NCBI GenBank assembly: GCA_031275085.1
Contig: JAISPG010000074.1
Span: 1-64,000, forward strand
Reading direction: 5' to 3'
Origin: Bacteroidales bacterium
Lineage (GTDB): Bacteria; Bacteroidota; Bacteroidia; Bacteroidales; ML635J-15
Length of the DNA: 64,000 nucleotides
Below are positions 19,208 through 29,762 of this stretch, piece by piece; the first letter of the stretch is position 1, and each line of letters opens with the position of its first letter. The notes below the pieces were generated by a model. The model was not told the origin of the DNA. It searched no databases and was given only the letters and a program-made list of their open reading frames with translations. The position numbers were made by a program, and so were the translations under genes.

Positions 19208-20665
19208 CTACTGATATTTTATTACCGGACTTTTCCTGAATATCAATAATCCTAAAAACGTAAGTAACCCGTTAAGCAGTAATAATTCATACCCCATGGT
19301 ATATCCGGCATAATTTTTTAATACAAAATTTATCACAAAACATAATATGGGGCTTAGTACAGCAACAAAAGGCACATATTTTTCCTTCACCTGAATTTTC
19401 GTAAATAATCCCAGCGCATATAAACCCAATAACGGACCATAAGTATATCCGGCAATTGTATATATTGCATCAATAACACTTTTTTCATTAATAACATTAA
19501 ATAAAATTATTATAAACCCCAATACCAATGACATTCCTATGTGTGTTATCTTTCTTGTTTTTTGGATTTGTTTTTCAGATTTACCTTTTATTCCAAGAAT
19601 ATCTACAGTAAAAGAAGTCGTCAGGGCAGTCAAAGCAGAATCTGCGCTGGAATAAGCAGATGCCATTAACCCTATGAGAAACAGTATAAGGACGGCAGAT
19701 CCGAGATAATTAGTCGCCAGGTAAGGATAAAGATTATCTCCTTTTATAAGTTCAGGATCAACTCCCATAGTTTGAGCATATATCATTAAAAGTACTCCCA
19801 GTGATAAAAATAACAAATTTGCAGGTAAAAAAGCAACTCCATAGGAAAGGACATTTTTCTTTGCATCTTTCAGACTTCTGCAACTAAGGTTTTTCTGCAT
19901 CATATCCTGATCAAGACCAGTCATAACAATAGTAATAAACGCTCCGCTAATAAATTGTTTAACAAAATGTTGTGTAGAATGCCAGTCGGAAAATTCAAAA
20001 ACCTTAGACATAGGACTATGATATATTGCAGATACTGCATCACCAAAGCCAAAATCAAGTTCTTTTGATACTATAATTATAGTTGCTATTAATGCAGTAA
20101 ACATAAATAAGGTCTGAAGCATATCAGTCCAGATAATGGTTTTTATTCCACCCTTGAAAGTATATAACCATATAAACAAAAGAGTTATTAATACAGTAAC
20201 CCAAAACGGGATCGATAATTGTTGAAAAATAGTTACCTGCAATACATTTGCAACTATATACAACCTGAATGCAGAACCAATAAGCCTTGATAACAAGAAA
20301 AAAGAAGCTCCCGTTTTATAAGAAGAATTACCGAACCTTTCGTCAAGATACGTATAAATGGAAGGTAATTTAAGTTTATAATAAATCGGCAATAAAACAT
20401 AAGCAATAAACACATATCCAAGAACAAATCCCATAACCATCTGCATATATGTCATTTGAGTTGTCTGTACCCACCCAGGAACCGAAATAAAAGTAACACC
20501 CGATATAGAAGATCCTAACATACCAAATGCAACTATGAACCAATAAGAACGGCGATTCCCTACAAAAAAACCATCATTGTTAACATTTCTGGATGTAAAT
20601 AATGATATAACAACCAAAATACCAAAATAAGCCAGAATTATAAAAAGTATTACTACAGGATTCAT
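19208..20665 (-). CDS. Sodium:solute symporter (SSS family)
   Basis: 485 aa, about 13 hydrophobic segments; 'GGIKTIIWTDMLQTLFMF', 'ISGAFITIVMTGLDQDMMQKNLSCRSLKDAKKN', 'AYSSADSALTALTTSF'. Confidence 0.93.
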   Translation of the reverse strand: MNPVVILFIILAYFGILVVISLFTSRNVNNDGFFVGNRRSYWFIVAFGMLGSSISGVTFISVPGWVQTTQMTYMQMVMGFVLGYVFIAYVLLPIYYKLKLPSIYTYLDERFGNSSYKTGASFFLLSRLIGSAFRLYIVANVLQVTIFQQLSIPFWVTVLITLLFIWLYTFKGGIKTIIWTDMLQTLFMFTALIATIIIVSKELDFGFGDAVSAIYHSPMSKVFEFSDWHSTQHFVKQFISGAFITIVMTGLDQDMMQKNLSCRSLKDAKKNVLSYGVAFLPANLLFLSLGVLLMIYAQTMGVDPELIKGDNLYPYLATNYLGSAVLILFLIGLMASAYSSADSALTALTTSFTVDILGIKGKSEKQIQKTRKITHIGMSLVLGFIIILFNVINEKSVIDAIYTIAGYTYGPLLGLYALGLFTKIQVKEKYVPFVAVLSPILCFVINFVLKNYAGYTMGYELLLLNGLLTFLGLLIFRKSPVIKYQ

Positions 20666-20781
20666 ATAATTTTTATTGTAAAATTCACTCTTATAGTAAA
20701 TTTTTACAATATTAAAATTTAAAAGTTTTCATACGCAAAATGTTGAAATGTATTATTTTTGTATTCTATTTTCAATTAACG

Positions 20782-22419
20782 ATGATAAAAAAGATTTTCA
20801 TAATATTATGTGTACTAATTCCCTTTAGTTCATATGGTTCCGGGATTTTTTTCAAACTTGAAGAAGCTCTGGATCATATTGACACTTCAGTATATTATTA
20901 CGGAAAATTCAACAATATTCTTTATTTCCTGAAATTTGAAGAAACAGGAAGCAACGGTGCAAAAGGATTTTATTTTGATGCAGAAAAGAAATTATACGCC
21001 GATAAAAAAGAATTTGAAATAAAAAAAACTTCAAAAAAATTATATTTTTATACCGAAAATAAAGAATACGAATTAAAATCCAGAATACAATTTTCACCGG
21101 ATTCCATTTTCGGAGAATATGCTGTAAAAGAAAAATCCTTTTTATTCTTCAAAAAATTCAAATGGAAAGATCCGGTAAGCTTAAAAAAATACTCGCCTCC
21201 GGAATTTAAAGAATTTCCCGATAGATATAAAACAAAAATATTCGATGATTTACTTATAAAAAAAGATATAATATATGGAAAAGTCCGGGGATACTGGGAC
21301 TCATATATCCCTGAAAATGACGATTATTTAAGTATCCTGCAAAAAGGAATATCATCATCTATAATGGGTAAAAACCTCCTGTTGAAGATGGATATATACA
21401 TGCCTGAAGAAGACACTTCCGGGATTTACAGACCATTTATCATGTTCATCCACGGTGGAGGCTTTTATATTGGCGATAAACAGGAAGAATCAATGGTAGA
21501 ATTCTGTAAATATTTTTCTTCCCTCGGATATATAACTGCTTCAATAAACTATCGTCTTGGGTTCAAACCTTCAGGCTTATCATTGGAACGTGCAGGCTAC
21601 AGAGCACTGCAAGACGCACACGCTGCGATGAGATATATTGTTGAGAACAGCAACAGTTTGAAAATAGATACAAGTTTGCTTTTTGTTGCCGGTCCGAGTG
21701 CAGGAGCTATTACGGCATTAAATCTTGCATTTATGAATAATGAATCAAGACCTGAATGTTCATATGGATCTTTATTTTACAGAAATCTTGGAAATATAAA
21801 TTCTTCGACGAATAATATAAAAGCCGATTTTCAGATAAAAGCTGTTGCAAGTATGTGGGGAGCAGTATACAGTCTGGATATCTTACATAATTCCAGAACT
21901 GCAATTATTTCATTTCATTCCAATGGAGACAAAATAGTTCCTATTGATCATAATTACCCGTTCCGTGATATAAAGGGAAATCTGACAAGTTACATATTAA
22001 ATAAAGTCTACGGTTCGGCATTAATACACCAAAAAGCCCAGGAAATAGGGCTACGGGAAGAACTACATAAATATGAAGTAGAAAAACATACTATTTATAC
22101 TGATGAAAATGATAATATCAATGAAGAGTTCAATATTATATCCGAAAACATACGCGACTTCTTTCATGAAGAAATGATTTATGATCAGTGCAGTATTATA
22201 AGTATTCCCAAACTACCCTACAAAGCCGCAATGATGAAATATCAGACAAGTAATCATAACTATAAAGAATTATACTGGAAAATAGAAGGTGGATTAATAT
22301 TAAGTACAGAAAAAAACAGCGTAAATGTAATTTGGTTCAAAGATGCTAACATACACAAACTTACTCTTTCCGGATTTTACAAAGGAGGAGCAAGACTTTA
22401 TAATGAATATGAATTTTAG
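20782..22419 (+). CDS. Alpha/beta hydrolase (carboxylesterase-like)
   Basis: Start placed at ATG 20782 because it gives a clean signal peptide 'MIKKIFIILCVLIPFSSYG'; 'FIMFIHGGGFYIGDKQ', nucleophile 'VAGPSAGAITALNLA', 'HSNGDKIVPIDH'. Confidence 0.85.
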   Translation: MIKKIFIILCVLIPFSSYGSGIFFKLEEALDHIDTSVYYYGKFNNILYFLKFEETGSNGAKGFYFDAEKKLYADKKEFEIKKTSKKLYFYTENKEYELKSRIQFSPDSIFGEYAVKEKSFLFFKKFKWKDPVSLKKYSPPEFKEFPDRYKTKIFDDLLIKKDIIYGKVRGYWDSYIPENDDYLSILQKGISSSIMGKNLLLKMDIYMPEEDTSGIYRPFIMFIHGGGFYIGDKQEESMVEFCKYFSSLGYITASINYRLGFKPSGLSLERAGYRALQDAHAAMRYIVENSNSLKIDTSLLFVAGPSAGAITALNLAFMNNESRPECSYGSLFYRNLGNINSSTNNIKADFQIKAVASMWGAVYSLDILHNSRTAIISFHSNGDKIVPIDHNYPFRDIKGNLTSYILNKVYGSALIHQKAQEIGLREELHKYEVEKHTIYTDENDNINEEFNIISENIRDFFHEEMIYDQCSIISIPKLPYKAAMMKYQTSNHNYKELYWKIEGGLILSTEKNSVNVIWFKDANIHKLTLSGFYKGGARLYNEYEF

Positions 22420-22428
22420 TTTTAAAAT

Positions 22429-23049
22429 ATGGATTTTGACGGAAAATCAAGCAAACTACTTGAAGAAGCTATAATACAGTTTTCAAGTTTACCGGGGATA
22501 GGAAAAAAAACAGCTCTCAGGTTTGCACTTCATCTACTGAAAAAAAACGAAAATGAAGTAGAAACCTTTGCTACTACCATACTTAAAATGAAAACAGAAA
22601 CAAGATTCTGTAAAATATGTAACAATATATCCGACAACGATATATGTTCAATATGCGAAGATAAAACAAGAAATAAGGAACTTATATGTGTTGTAGAAGG
22701 CATACATGATGTTATGGCCATAGAATCGACTTCTCAATATAATGGAACATACCATGTATTAGGAGGGATAATTTCACCTATGGAAGGTATTGGACCTGCC
22801 GATCTTAGTATTTTGCCCCTCATTGAAAGAACAAAATCGGAAAAAATATCGGAAATTATTCTGGCATTACCCACTACAATGGAAGGAGATACTACAAATT
22901 ATTATATAAGCCGTAAAATAATAAATCCGGATATAGAAATAACAACTTTGGCAAGAGGTGTTGCAATTGGCGACGAACTTCAATACACAGATGAAATTAC
23001 ACTCGGGCAATCAATACTGCACAGAAAACCTTTCACAGTTAAAAGTTGA
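22429..23049 (+). CDS. recR: Recombination protein RecR
   Basis: 206 aa; 'LPGIGKKTALRFALHLL', zinc motif 'CKICNNISDNDICSIC', TOPRIM 'ICVVEGIHDVMAIE'. Confidence 0.97.
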   Translation: MDFDGKSSKLLEEAIIQFSSLPGIGKKTALRFALHLLKKNENEVETFATTILKMKTETRFCKICNNISDNDICSICEDKTRNKELICVVEGIHDVMAIESTSQYNGTYHVLGGIISPMEGIGPADLSILPLIERTKSEKISEIILALPTTMEGDTTNYYISRKIINPDIEITTLARGVAIGDELQYTDEITLGQSILHRKPFTVKS

Positions 23050-23101
23050 AGATCCCGGACACAAACAATAATTCGTTATATTTTTGTTCCTGACTAAAAA
23101 A

Positions 23102-24871
23102 TCAGTCATTGGAAAAATGTTTAAGTAACTTTCTGTAAGTTGAAAACACTTTCGCTTTAGATATAAATCCGATATATTTACCATCCTTCACAACAAGAAG
23201 GTTATAATGATCTGTAGTTTCGAACAGTTCAGCTATCTGCCGTACACTCATCCCCCACTCTATTACAGGCGAAGGCATATACATTAAGTCCTTTACATAT
23301 ACAGAATCATACAGGTCACGATTAAACATAATATGCTTTACATGGTCCAGCCAAACTATTCCTTTCAGATTATCATCATCGTCAACAACAACATATATAG
23401 TACGGCTGGATTTTGAAATAATATTTACAAGGTCTCTTAAAGTTGCATCTTCTTTTAACGTTAAAAAGTTTTTTTCTATCAAAGATTCCATCCTTAACAA
23501 TGTAAGCATATTAGTATCGGCGTTATGAGTAAGCAATTCTCCCCTCTTTGCCAGTAAAATAGTATATACCGAATTCGGCATAAATAAACGGGCAGTAAAG
23601 TATGCAATAGTAGAAACTATCATTAACGGAACAAAAAGATTATACCCGCCTGTAATCTCTGCTACCATAAATATAGCTGTAAGAGGAGCATGCATTACTC
23701 CTGCCATTACTCCCGCCATTCCTGCCAATGCAAAATTTGATTCAGGAAGATCAACTCCCAATGCTTTTAATATATAAGAAAAAAACAATCCCAGAATGGC
23801 GCCAAGGAACAAAGAAGGAGCAAAAATACCACCTACACCTCCTGCTCCAAAAGTAGCCCCGGTTGCAAATACTTTCAAAAGTAAAATCAGTAACAACAAA
23901 ATGGTAACTCCCCAAAAACTTTTCCAATTTGGATATAATGAACCTTCATATAAAAAGTCAAGATTACCGTGCAAAGCCATATTTATTGCTTCATAACCTT
24001 CACCATATAAACTCGGAAAAAGGAATATCAGAATACCTAAAACTGAAGCCCCGATTATAAATCTTTTCCACCACGAACTATAAGATTCAAAAAAAGAATT
24101 TATTTTCAGATAAAATTTTGAAAAATAAGTAGATAACAAACCCGCCAGAATTCCAAGAGCTATATAAAACGGGACATTCCCCAGCATGAAACTTTCCGTT
24201 TTTTCAACAAAATAAATATAATTCTGCCCGGAAAATAAAAAGGATGTTAATGCAGCCGAAATAGACGCCATCAACAATGGCATAAGGGAAGCTGTCGTAA
24301 GATCCAGCATAATAACTTCTATTGTAAATATTATGGCAGCAATAGGGGCTTTGAAGATTGCAGCAATAGCGCCTGTACATGCACATCCTATTAGTAAAAC
24401 TATCTGTTTATAACTTAATCTGAAAAATTGTCCTATATTACTACCTATTGCAGCCCCGGTTGCAACAATAGGCCCCTCCAACCCTACAGATCCTCCAAAT
24501 CCTACTGTTAATGAGCTTGCCACTATCCTCGAAAACATATTATGTTTTTCTATTTTTCCACTATTTTTTGATATACTATATAAAACCATTGGGATTCCAT
24601 GTCCTAATTTTTTCTTTATAATAAATCTGACAAACACAACGGTTAAAAAAATACCTATTGCAGGAAAAATTATATAAATATAATTCAATGAATAATTATC
24701 AACAATATACACAACAAAGTTGCGCACTATGTTTACAAATGCTTTCAGAACCACTGCCGCCAAACCGACGAGAATACCCACTATCACGGATAGTAAAAGC
24801 ATAAAATTCCTGTCATTTATATGTTTAAGGCGCCATATAAAAATCTTTCTCAAAAGTACTTTGCAATTCAT
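23102..24871 (-). CDS. ClC-family chloride channel/antiporter with C-terminal CBS domains
   Basis: 589 aa; 'GFGGSVGLEGPIVATGAAIGS', 'GAIAAIFKAPIAAIIFTIEV', 'GATFGAGGVGGIFAPSLFLGA', followed by two CBS-like segments. Confidence 0.95.
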   Translation of the reverse strand: MNCKVLLRKIFIWRLKHINDRNFMLLLSVIVGILVGLAAVVLKAFVNIVRNFVVYIVDNYSLNYIYIIFPAIGIFLTVVFVRFIIKKKLGHGIPMVLYSISKNSGKIEKHNMFSRIVASSLTVGFGGSVGLEGPIVATGAAIGSNIGQFFRLSYKQIVLLIGCACTGAIAAIFKAPIAAIIFTIEVIMLDLTTASLMPLLMASISAALTSFLFSGQNYIYFVEKTESFMLGNVPFYIALGILAGLLSTYFSKFYLKINSFFESYSSWWKRFIIGASVLGILIFLFPSLYGEGYEAINMALHGNLDFLYEGSLYPNWKSFWGVTILLLLILLLKVFATGATFGAGGVGGIFAPSLFLGAILGLFFSYILKALGVDLPESNFALAGMAGVMAGVMHAPLTAIFMVAEITGGYNLFVPLMIVSTIAYFTARLFMPNSVYTILLAKRGELLTHNADTNMLTLLRMESLIEKNFLTLKEDATLRDLVNIISKSSRTIYVVVDDDDNLKGIVWLDHVKHIMFNRDLYDSVYVKDLMYMPSPVIEWGMSVRQIAELFETTDHYNLLVVKDGKYIGFISKAKVFSTYRKLLKHFSND

Positions 24872-25328
24872 TTGTATGAAATTTTTCTATAGTTTAATAA
24901 AAACTTTGCAAATATGCTACTTTTTTAACGTGAATTAAAATATTTGTTTTAAATAAAAAAAATATTTGTTTGTAAAATCAATAACGGTTTTATATATTTA
25001 ATTTTAATATTTTTTAAATAATCCTGAGTATAATCAAAAAAATAAGAAAAACTTGTATTTGTACAAAAAAAGATACAAATAACATAGTTTAAAAAAAGTA
25101 TTGTACAAAAAACTTTTTTTTTTTCACTAATTATATATTTGTTCAAAAAAAAGCGATATCTTTACACAAAATTAAACCATTTTTACTTTCTGAGTTTTAT
25201 AAAATTTCAGAAAGCTAAAAATATTATATAGTTAGTAAAATAATTTTGCTTTTTTTTAGTTATATATTATATATATTAACTATATAGCACGAAATAGTTT
25301 TTAATGTTGAATTTAATATATTTGAATA

Positions 25329-26045
25329 ATGATGAAATGTATAATTATTGACCACGAGTCATCTTCACGAGAAATTTTAAAAAAATTCATAAATGATCTG
25401 TCTAATTTACAATTAGTCGGTGAATTTGGTGATGTTGCTTCTGCCAATACTTTTTTGCAGAAAAAAAATGATGTTGATTTAATGTTTTTAGAAATTGATC
25501 TGCCAAAAAAATCAGGTTTATCTCTTTTTAAAGACTCTAACAATCTGCCAATGACAATAATAACTGCTTCAGATCCAAAATACGCAGCAGAAACTTATGA
25601 ATTTAATGTTGTTGACTATCTTTTAAAACCTTTAAAATTCGACAGGTTTATCAGAGCTATTGCTAAAGCTGAAGAAAAAATGAAATCAAATGAAAGTGCT
25701 GCTTCAATATTCAGCAATAACAATGATTTCATATTCATTAAATCCGAAAGGAAATATATAAAAATAAATTTCAGTGATTTAATGCTTATTGAAGGGCTAA
25801 AAGACTATGTTATTGTTCACGCTACTCATGGAAAATATATGACTGCCATGAATGTAAAAACAATTCATAACAAACTTCCTGAAAATATATTCTTTAGAGT
25901 AAGTAAATCTTACATCATAAACCTCAACTTCATTGATGATATTGACGGAGGTTTCATTGATATAAAAGAATATAAAGTACCTATCGGACGCTCTTACAGA
26001 GACGTTTTTATGGATTTTGTAAACAAAAGACTATTAAGAAGATAA
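25329..26045 (+). CDS. LytTR-family response regulator (receiver with Glu at the phospho-acceptor position)
   Basis: 238 aa; receiver '...VDLMFLEIDLPKKSGLSLF...IITASDPKYAAETYEFNVVDYLLKPLKFDRF' plus LytTR DNA-binding domain 'DLMLIEGLKDYVIVHATHGKYMTAMNVKTIHNKL'. Confidence 0.93.
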   Translation: MMKCIIIDHESSSREILKKFINDLSNLQLVGEFGDVASANTFLQKKNDVDLMFLEIDLPKKSGLSLFKDSNNLPMTIITASDPKYAAETYEFNVVDYLLKPLKFDRFIRAIAKAEEKMKSNESAASIFSNNNDFIFIKSERKYIKINFSDLMLIEGLKDYVIVHATHGKYMTAMNVKTIHNKLPENIFFRVSKSYIINLNFIDDIDGGFIDIKEYKVPIGRSYRDVFMDFVNKRLLRR

Positions 26046-26051
26046 AAAAAT

Positions 26052-26082
26052 AAAAAAGGCATCTGGATCAGATGCCTTTTTT
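26052..26082. terminator. Bidirectional intrinsic terminator
   Basis: AAAAAAGGCATCTG-GAT-CAGATGCCTTTTTT: 14-bp stem, 3-nt loop, A/T tracts on both sides, between convergent LytTR and gldB genes. Confidence 0.9.
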
Positions 26083-26160
26083 ATTTTTCAAATAATCTGA
26101 AATCGCAAAAAAGGATAAATAGATCGATAATCTTCTATTTTTAAAATATAAAATATTTTT

Positions 26161-27192
26161 TTATTTCGGAGAATATTGTGATAAATTCAATATTCTTTGA
26201 TAGTTATTATCCTCCATTAAATCAAGTAAACTTACTCCATTATTATGTTTCATGTAAGATCTTACAATCTGAAGTCCAAGCCAATTCGCTGCTCTGGGCG
26301 GACTGTTTATTCCAAATTGTGTAGTATACGGAGCATTCTCGGTAAATTTTCTTATAGTAAAATAGTCTGATGAGAATAATAATTTATTTTCAATTAAGTT
26401 AGTCCACATTTCTTTCTCATAATAATAACAAAAATCCAGCTGGTCCTGAGTATATTTATTTTTTCTTGCCTCTTTAAATTCAGGCATGATTGCATCTAAA
26501 AAATAAAGAATTTTACCATTATATATCATGGCATTCAACAAATTTTCCGACTCCGGCTCATATGTATACCTATCTTTAGCCAATGCAGTGACCAAATCAA
26601 CAGTAATTTGTTCAGGAGTCATTTCAAATCTTGTATATTGAGGAATATCCAACATTTCATACAAAGAACATTCTTCACCAAAATATTTATCCAGCCCTAT
26701 CCCGATAAAACCATCCATCGTAACTATTGACTGATTAAAACCTGCAATAAAAGATACTATTCTCGGAACTTCAAACTCCGGATAATAATATTTAATATGC
26801 CTGAAAGAATAAGTCAGATCCTCATTTATACTTCTCATATCGGAAAACACTTTATCTACTTCTTTTGAGGCTTCAACAACAGAATAATCATTGAAAAAAG
26901 TATTAAGGTATACAAGATAAGATGCATTATTCACACTTCCTATTCCGATAATATGTTTATTATAGATGTCAAAAAAATCCTGATATTCCATCGTAATATC
27001 CTGGATTTTCTTATATGAATCTCCATATAATATATTCTCAAATTCTTTATCAAATCTTTCAACTTCAACTTTTAGATTTATATCCGATATATCAACTATT
27101 AACGGATCCTTTTTAAGAACCGAGCTTAAAAAAAATATTACACCTGCAATCAATAATATGCCAATGATAATATATACAATTCTTTTTTTCAT
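26161..27192 (-). CDS. gldB: GldB-like gliding motility lipoprotein
   Basis: 343 aa; 'VDISDINLKVEVERFDKEF', 'VSFIAGFNQSIVTMDGFIGIGLDKYFG', 'PPRAANWLGLQIVRSYM' resemble GldB; adjacent to a porT-like gene and nadE. Confidence 0.8.
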   Translation of the reverse strand: MKKRIVYIIIGILLIAGVIFFLSSVLKKDPLIVDISDINLKVEVERFDKEFENILYGDSYKKIQDITMEYQDFFDIYNKHIIGIGSVNNASYLVYLNTFFNDYSVVEASKEVDKVFSDMRSINEDLTYSFRHIKYYYPEFEVPRIVSFIAGFNQSIVTMDGFIGIGLDKYFGEECSLYEMLDIPQYTRFEMTPEQITVDLVTALAKDRYTYEPESENLLNAMIYNGKILYFLDAIMPEFKEARKNKYTQDQLDFCYYYEKEMWTNLIENKLLFSSDYFTIRKFTENAPYTTQFGINSPPRAANWLGLQIVRSYMKHNNGVSLLDLMEDNNYQRILNLSQYSPK

Positions 27193-27276
27193 TTTTGTTT
27201 TTCTTTTTTAAGGATGACTTTTAACATCTTACCTAAAAAGTTGTTACATTTGCAAAACTTATAAAGATGTAAAGAT

Positions 27277-27972
27277 ATGAAAAAAATCATTCTATTCATT
27301 TTGGTGTTCAGCATTTCTTATTCTATTTTTTCACAAGAAAAAAAATTCAGTGGCGGATTATACATAGGTCCGGGTTTATCATGGCTTGGTTCCGACAGTA
27401 AATCTGTTGAAAAAAACGGGATCAAGGCAGGTTACTCATTCGGAGCTTTACTGGATATTAACTTTGCAAATAATTTTGCATTCGCAACAGGTTTAACATT
27501 TAATAATTATGGTGGTAAAATAAAATATCCTTATGGTGCTACCGGAATAGAATGGCAAGAATCCGGAACAAGCAGCGAATTACCTGCCAACAGCGAATTA
27601 TTATATAAATTAAATTATTTGGCTGTTCCACTTGGGTTTAAAGGTAAAACCAACGAAATAGGATATGTAACTTATTTCCTTAAAGCCGGTTTTACTCCAA
27701 TGGTCAATATTAAATCAAAAGCAGATATTGGTGATTATAAAAATGAACTTATAGGCGATGAAATAAATCTTTTCAATTTAGGATGGCATATAGGTGGTGG
27801 GATTGAAATAACTTTGGCAGGAAATACCAGACTCCTTATTGAAATATTATACAACGGCGGACTTTTTGATGTAGATAAAACAGAGATTTATTCTTCTGCA
27901 ACAAAAGACAAAAAAACAAATCCTAAAACTGTATTTAATGATGTAGGACTGAAAATAGGAATTATGTTTTAA
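27277..27972 (+). CDS. PorT-like outer membrane beta-barrel protein
   Basis: 231 aa; signal peptide, 'LNYLAVPLGFKGKTNEIGYVTYFLKAGFTPMVNI', C-terminal Phe. Confidence 0.8.
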   Translation: MKKIILFILVFSISYSIFSQEKKFSGGLYIGPGLSWLGSDSKSVEKNGIKAGYSFGALLDINFANNFAFATGLTFNNYGGKIKYPYGATGIEWQESGTSSELPANSELLYKLNYLAVPLGFKGKTNEIGYVTYFLKAGFTPMVNIKSKADIGDYKNELIGDEINLFNLGWHIGGGIEITLAGNTRLLIEILYNGGLFDVDKTEIYSSATKDKKTNPKTVFNDVGLKIGIMF

Positions 27973-28011
27973 CGTAATATCCTGTCCGAATATATTTATA
28001 ATTATCTTATC

Positions 28012-29667
28012 ATGAAAATAGCATTAGCTCAATTAAATTATCATATTGGAAATTTTGACCATAATTCAAAAAAAATAATAAATGCAATAAAAGAAGCCGA
28101 ACAAGAAAATATTGACCTGATAATATTTTCGGAATTATCGATTTGTGGCTATTGTCCGTTAGACCTGCTGGAACAAAAAAGTTTTATAAAAAACTGCCTG
28201 AAAACTTTAGATCATATAAAAACTTTCACACAAAACATTGGTGTAATTTTAGGACTTCCTACAATAAACGAAAAAGAAAAAGGTAAAAATTTATTTAATT
28301 CTGCAGCATTCATATACCAGGGAACGGTAAAAAAAATATTTAACAAAACTTTACTTCCAACTTATGATATTTTTGATGAATACCGGTATTTTGAACCTAA
28401 TAATATTTTTGAACTACTGGAATTCAAAAACAAAAAAATTGCTGTTACAATATGTGAAGATCTGTGGGACGACCAAAAAGTATACGGTAATTTCGACAAA
28501 GAAGCTTTATATAAAAATGCTCCGCTGGAACATTTATCAAAATTAAATCCCGATTTTGTAATAAACATATCTGCTTCTCCATATTCATATAACCAGGCAA
28601 AAGACAGGGAAGAAATAATAGTAAAAAATGCGATAAAATATTCTTTTCCAATAATTTATGTCAATCAGACCGGAGCCAATACTGATCTGATTTTTGATGG
28701 AGGAAGTTTTGTTGTCGACAAAAAAGGCAATAAAATACTTGGATGTAGATACTTTGAAGAAGATGTCCGGCATATAGACCTTAATAATCAAGACACTTAC
28801 TATAAAAATATACCCGAAATACCCGACAAAATAGAAGGAATATATAATGCGCTTGTATTAGGAATAAAAGACTATTTTGCTAAATCCGGATTAAAAAATG
28901 CAGTCATAGGACTTTCAGGTGGAATAGATTCGGCAGTAACCCTGGCTATAATAATTGAAGCTCTTGGTAATGAAAACGTAACTACATTATTGATGCCTAC
29001 AAAATATTCCAGCCAGCACTCTATTGACGATTCCATTGAAATGGCAAACAGATGTAATGTAAATTATCATATATTAAATATTGAAAAACTCAGGATAGAA
29101 TTTGATAAAACATTACATGACATATTTATTAATACAAAACCTAATGTAACTGAAGAAAATATACAGGCCAGAATTCGCGGAAATATTCTTATGGCATATT
29201 CCAATAAATTCGGTAATATAGTTTTAAACACTTCCAATAAAAGTGAACTTGCTGTTGGCTATTCAACCTTATATGGTGATATGAACGGTGCTTTGTCTGT
29301 TTTGGGAGATGTCTATAAAACCGATGTGTACAAACTTGCCAACTATATAAATAAAACCAAAGGGAATATTATACCTGAAAATATAATAATAAAAGAACCA
29401 TCTGCCGAACTGAGACCTGATCAGAAAGACAATGATTCCCTGCCTGATTATGATGTATTGGATTCCGTTTTATTTGCATATATAGAACAGAAATTATCTA
29501 CAGAAGAAATAAAATATAAAGGAATAAATACTGAAATAGTTGATCATATTTTACGTTTGGTCAATTTTAGCGAATATAAGAGATCTCAAGCTCCACCTAC
29601 TTTAAGGGTTTCATCAAAAGCTTTCGGGAGTGGCAGGAAAATGCCGATCGTTGCTAAATTTAATTAG
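28012..29667 (+). CDS. nadE: Glutamine-dependent NAD+ synthase
   Basis: 551 aa; N-terminal nitrilase domain 'FSELSICGYCPLDLL', 'VTICEDLWDD'; C-terminal 'GLSGGIDSAVTLAI', 'NTSNKSELAVGYSTLYGDMNGALSVLGDVYKTDVY'. Confidence 0.97.
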   Translation: MKIALAQLNYHIGNFDHNSKKIINAIKEAEQENIDLIIFSELSICGYCPLDLLEQKSFIKNCLKTLDHIKTFTQNIGVILGLPTINEKEKGKNLFNSAAFIYQGTVKKIFNKTLLPTYDIFDEYRYFEPNNIFELLEFKNKKIAVTICEDLWDDQKVYGNFDKEALYKNAPLEHLSKLNPDFVINISASPYSYNQAKDREEIIVKNAIKYSFPIIYVNQTGANTDLIFDGGSFVVDKKGNKILGCRYFEEDVRHIDLNNQDTYYKNIPEIPDKIEGIYNALVLGIKDYFAKSGLKNAVIGLSGGIDSAVTLAIIIEALGNENVTTLLMPTKYSSQHSIDDSIEMANRCNVNYHILNIEKLRIEFDKTLHDIFINTKPNVTEENIQARIRGNILMAYSNKFGNIVLNTSNKSELAVGYSTLYGDMNGALSVLGDVYKTDVYKLANYINKTKGNIIPENIIIKEPSAELRPDQKDNDSLPDYDVLDSVLFAYIEQKLSTEEIKYKGINTEIVDHILRLVNFSEYKRSQAPPTLRVSSKAFGSGRKMPIVAKFN

Positions 29668-29762
29668 AAAAATGAAGAACTGAATCTGCAAGCTCAACAA
29701 CTTAGCGTTAGCACGATTTCAAGAGTGAAACGAGTAAAGAACTGTAGTTTCTGATATAATAT

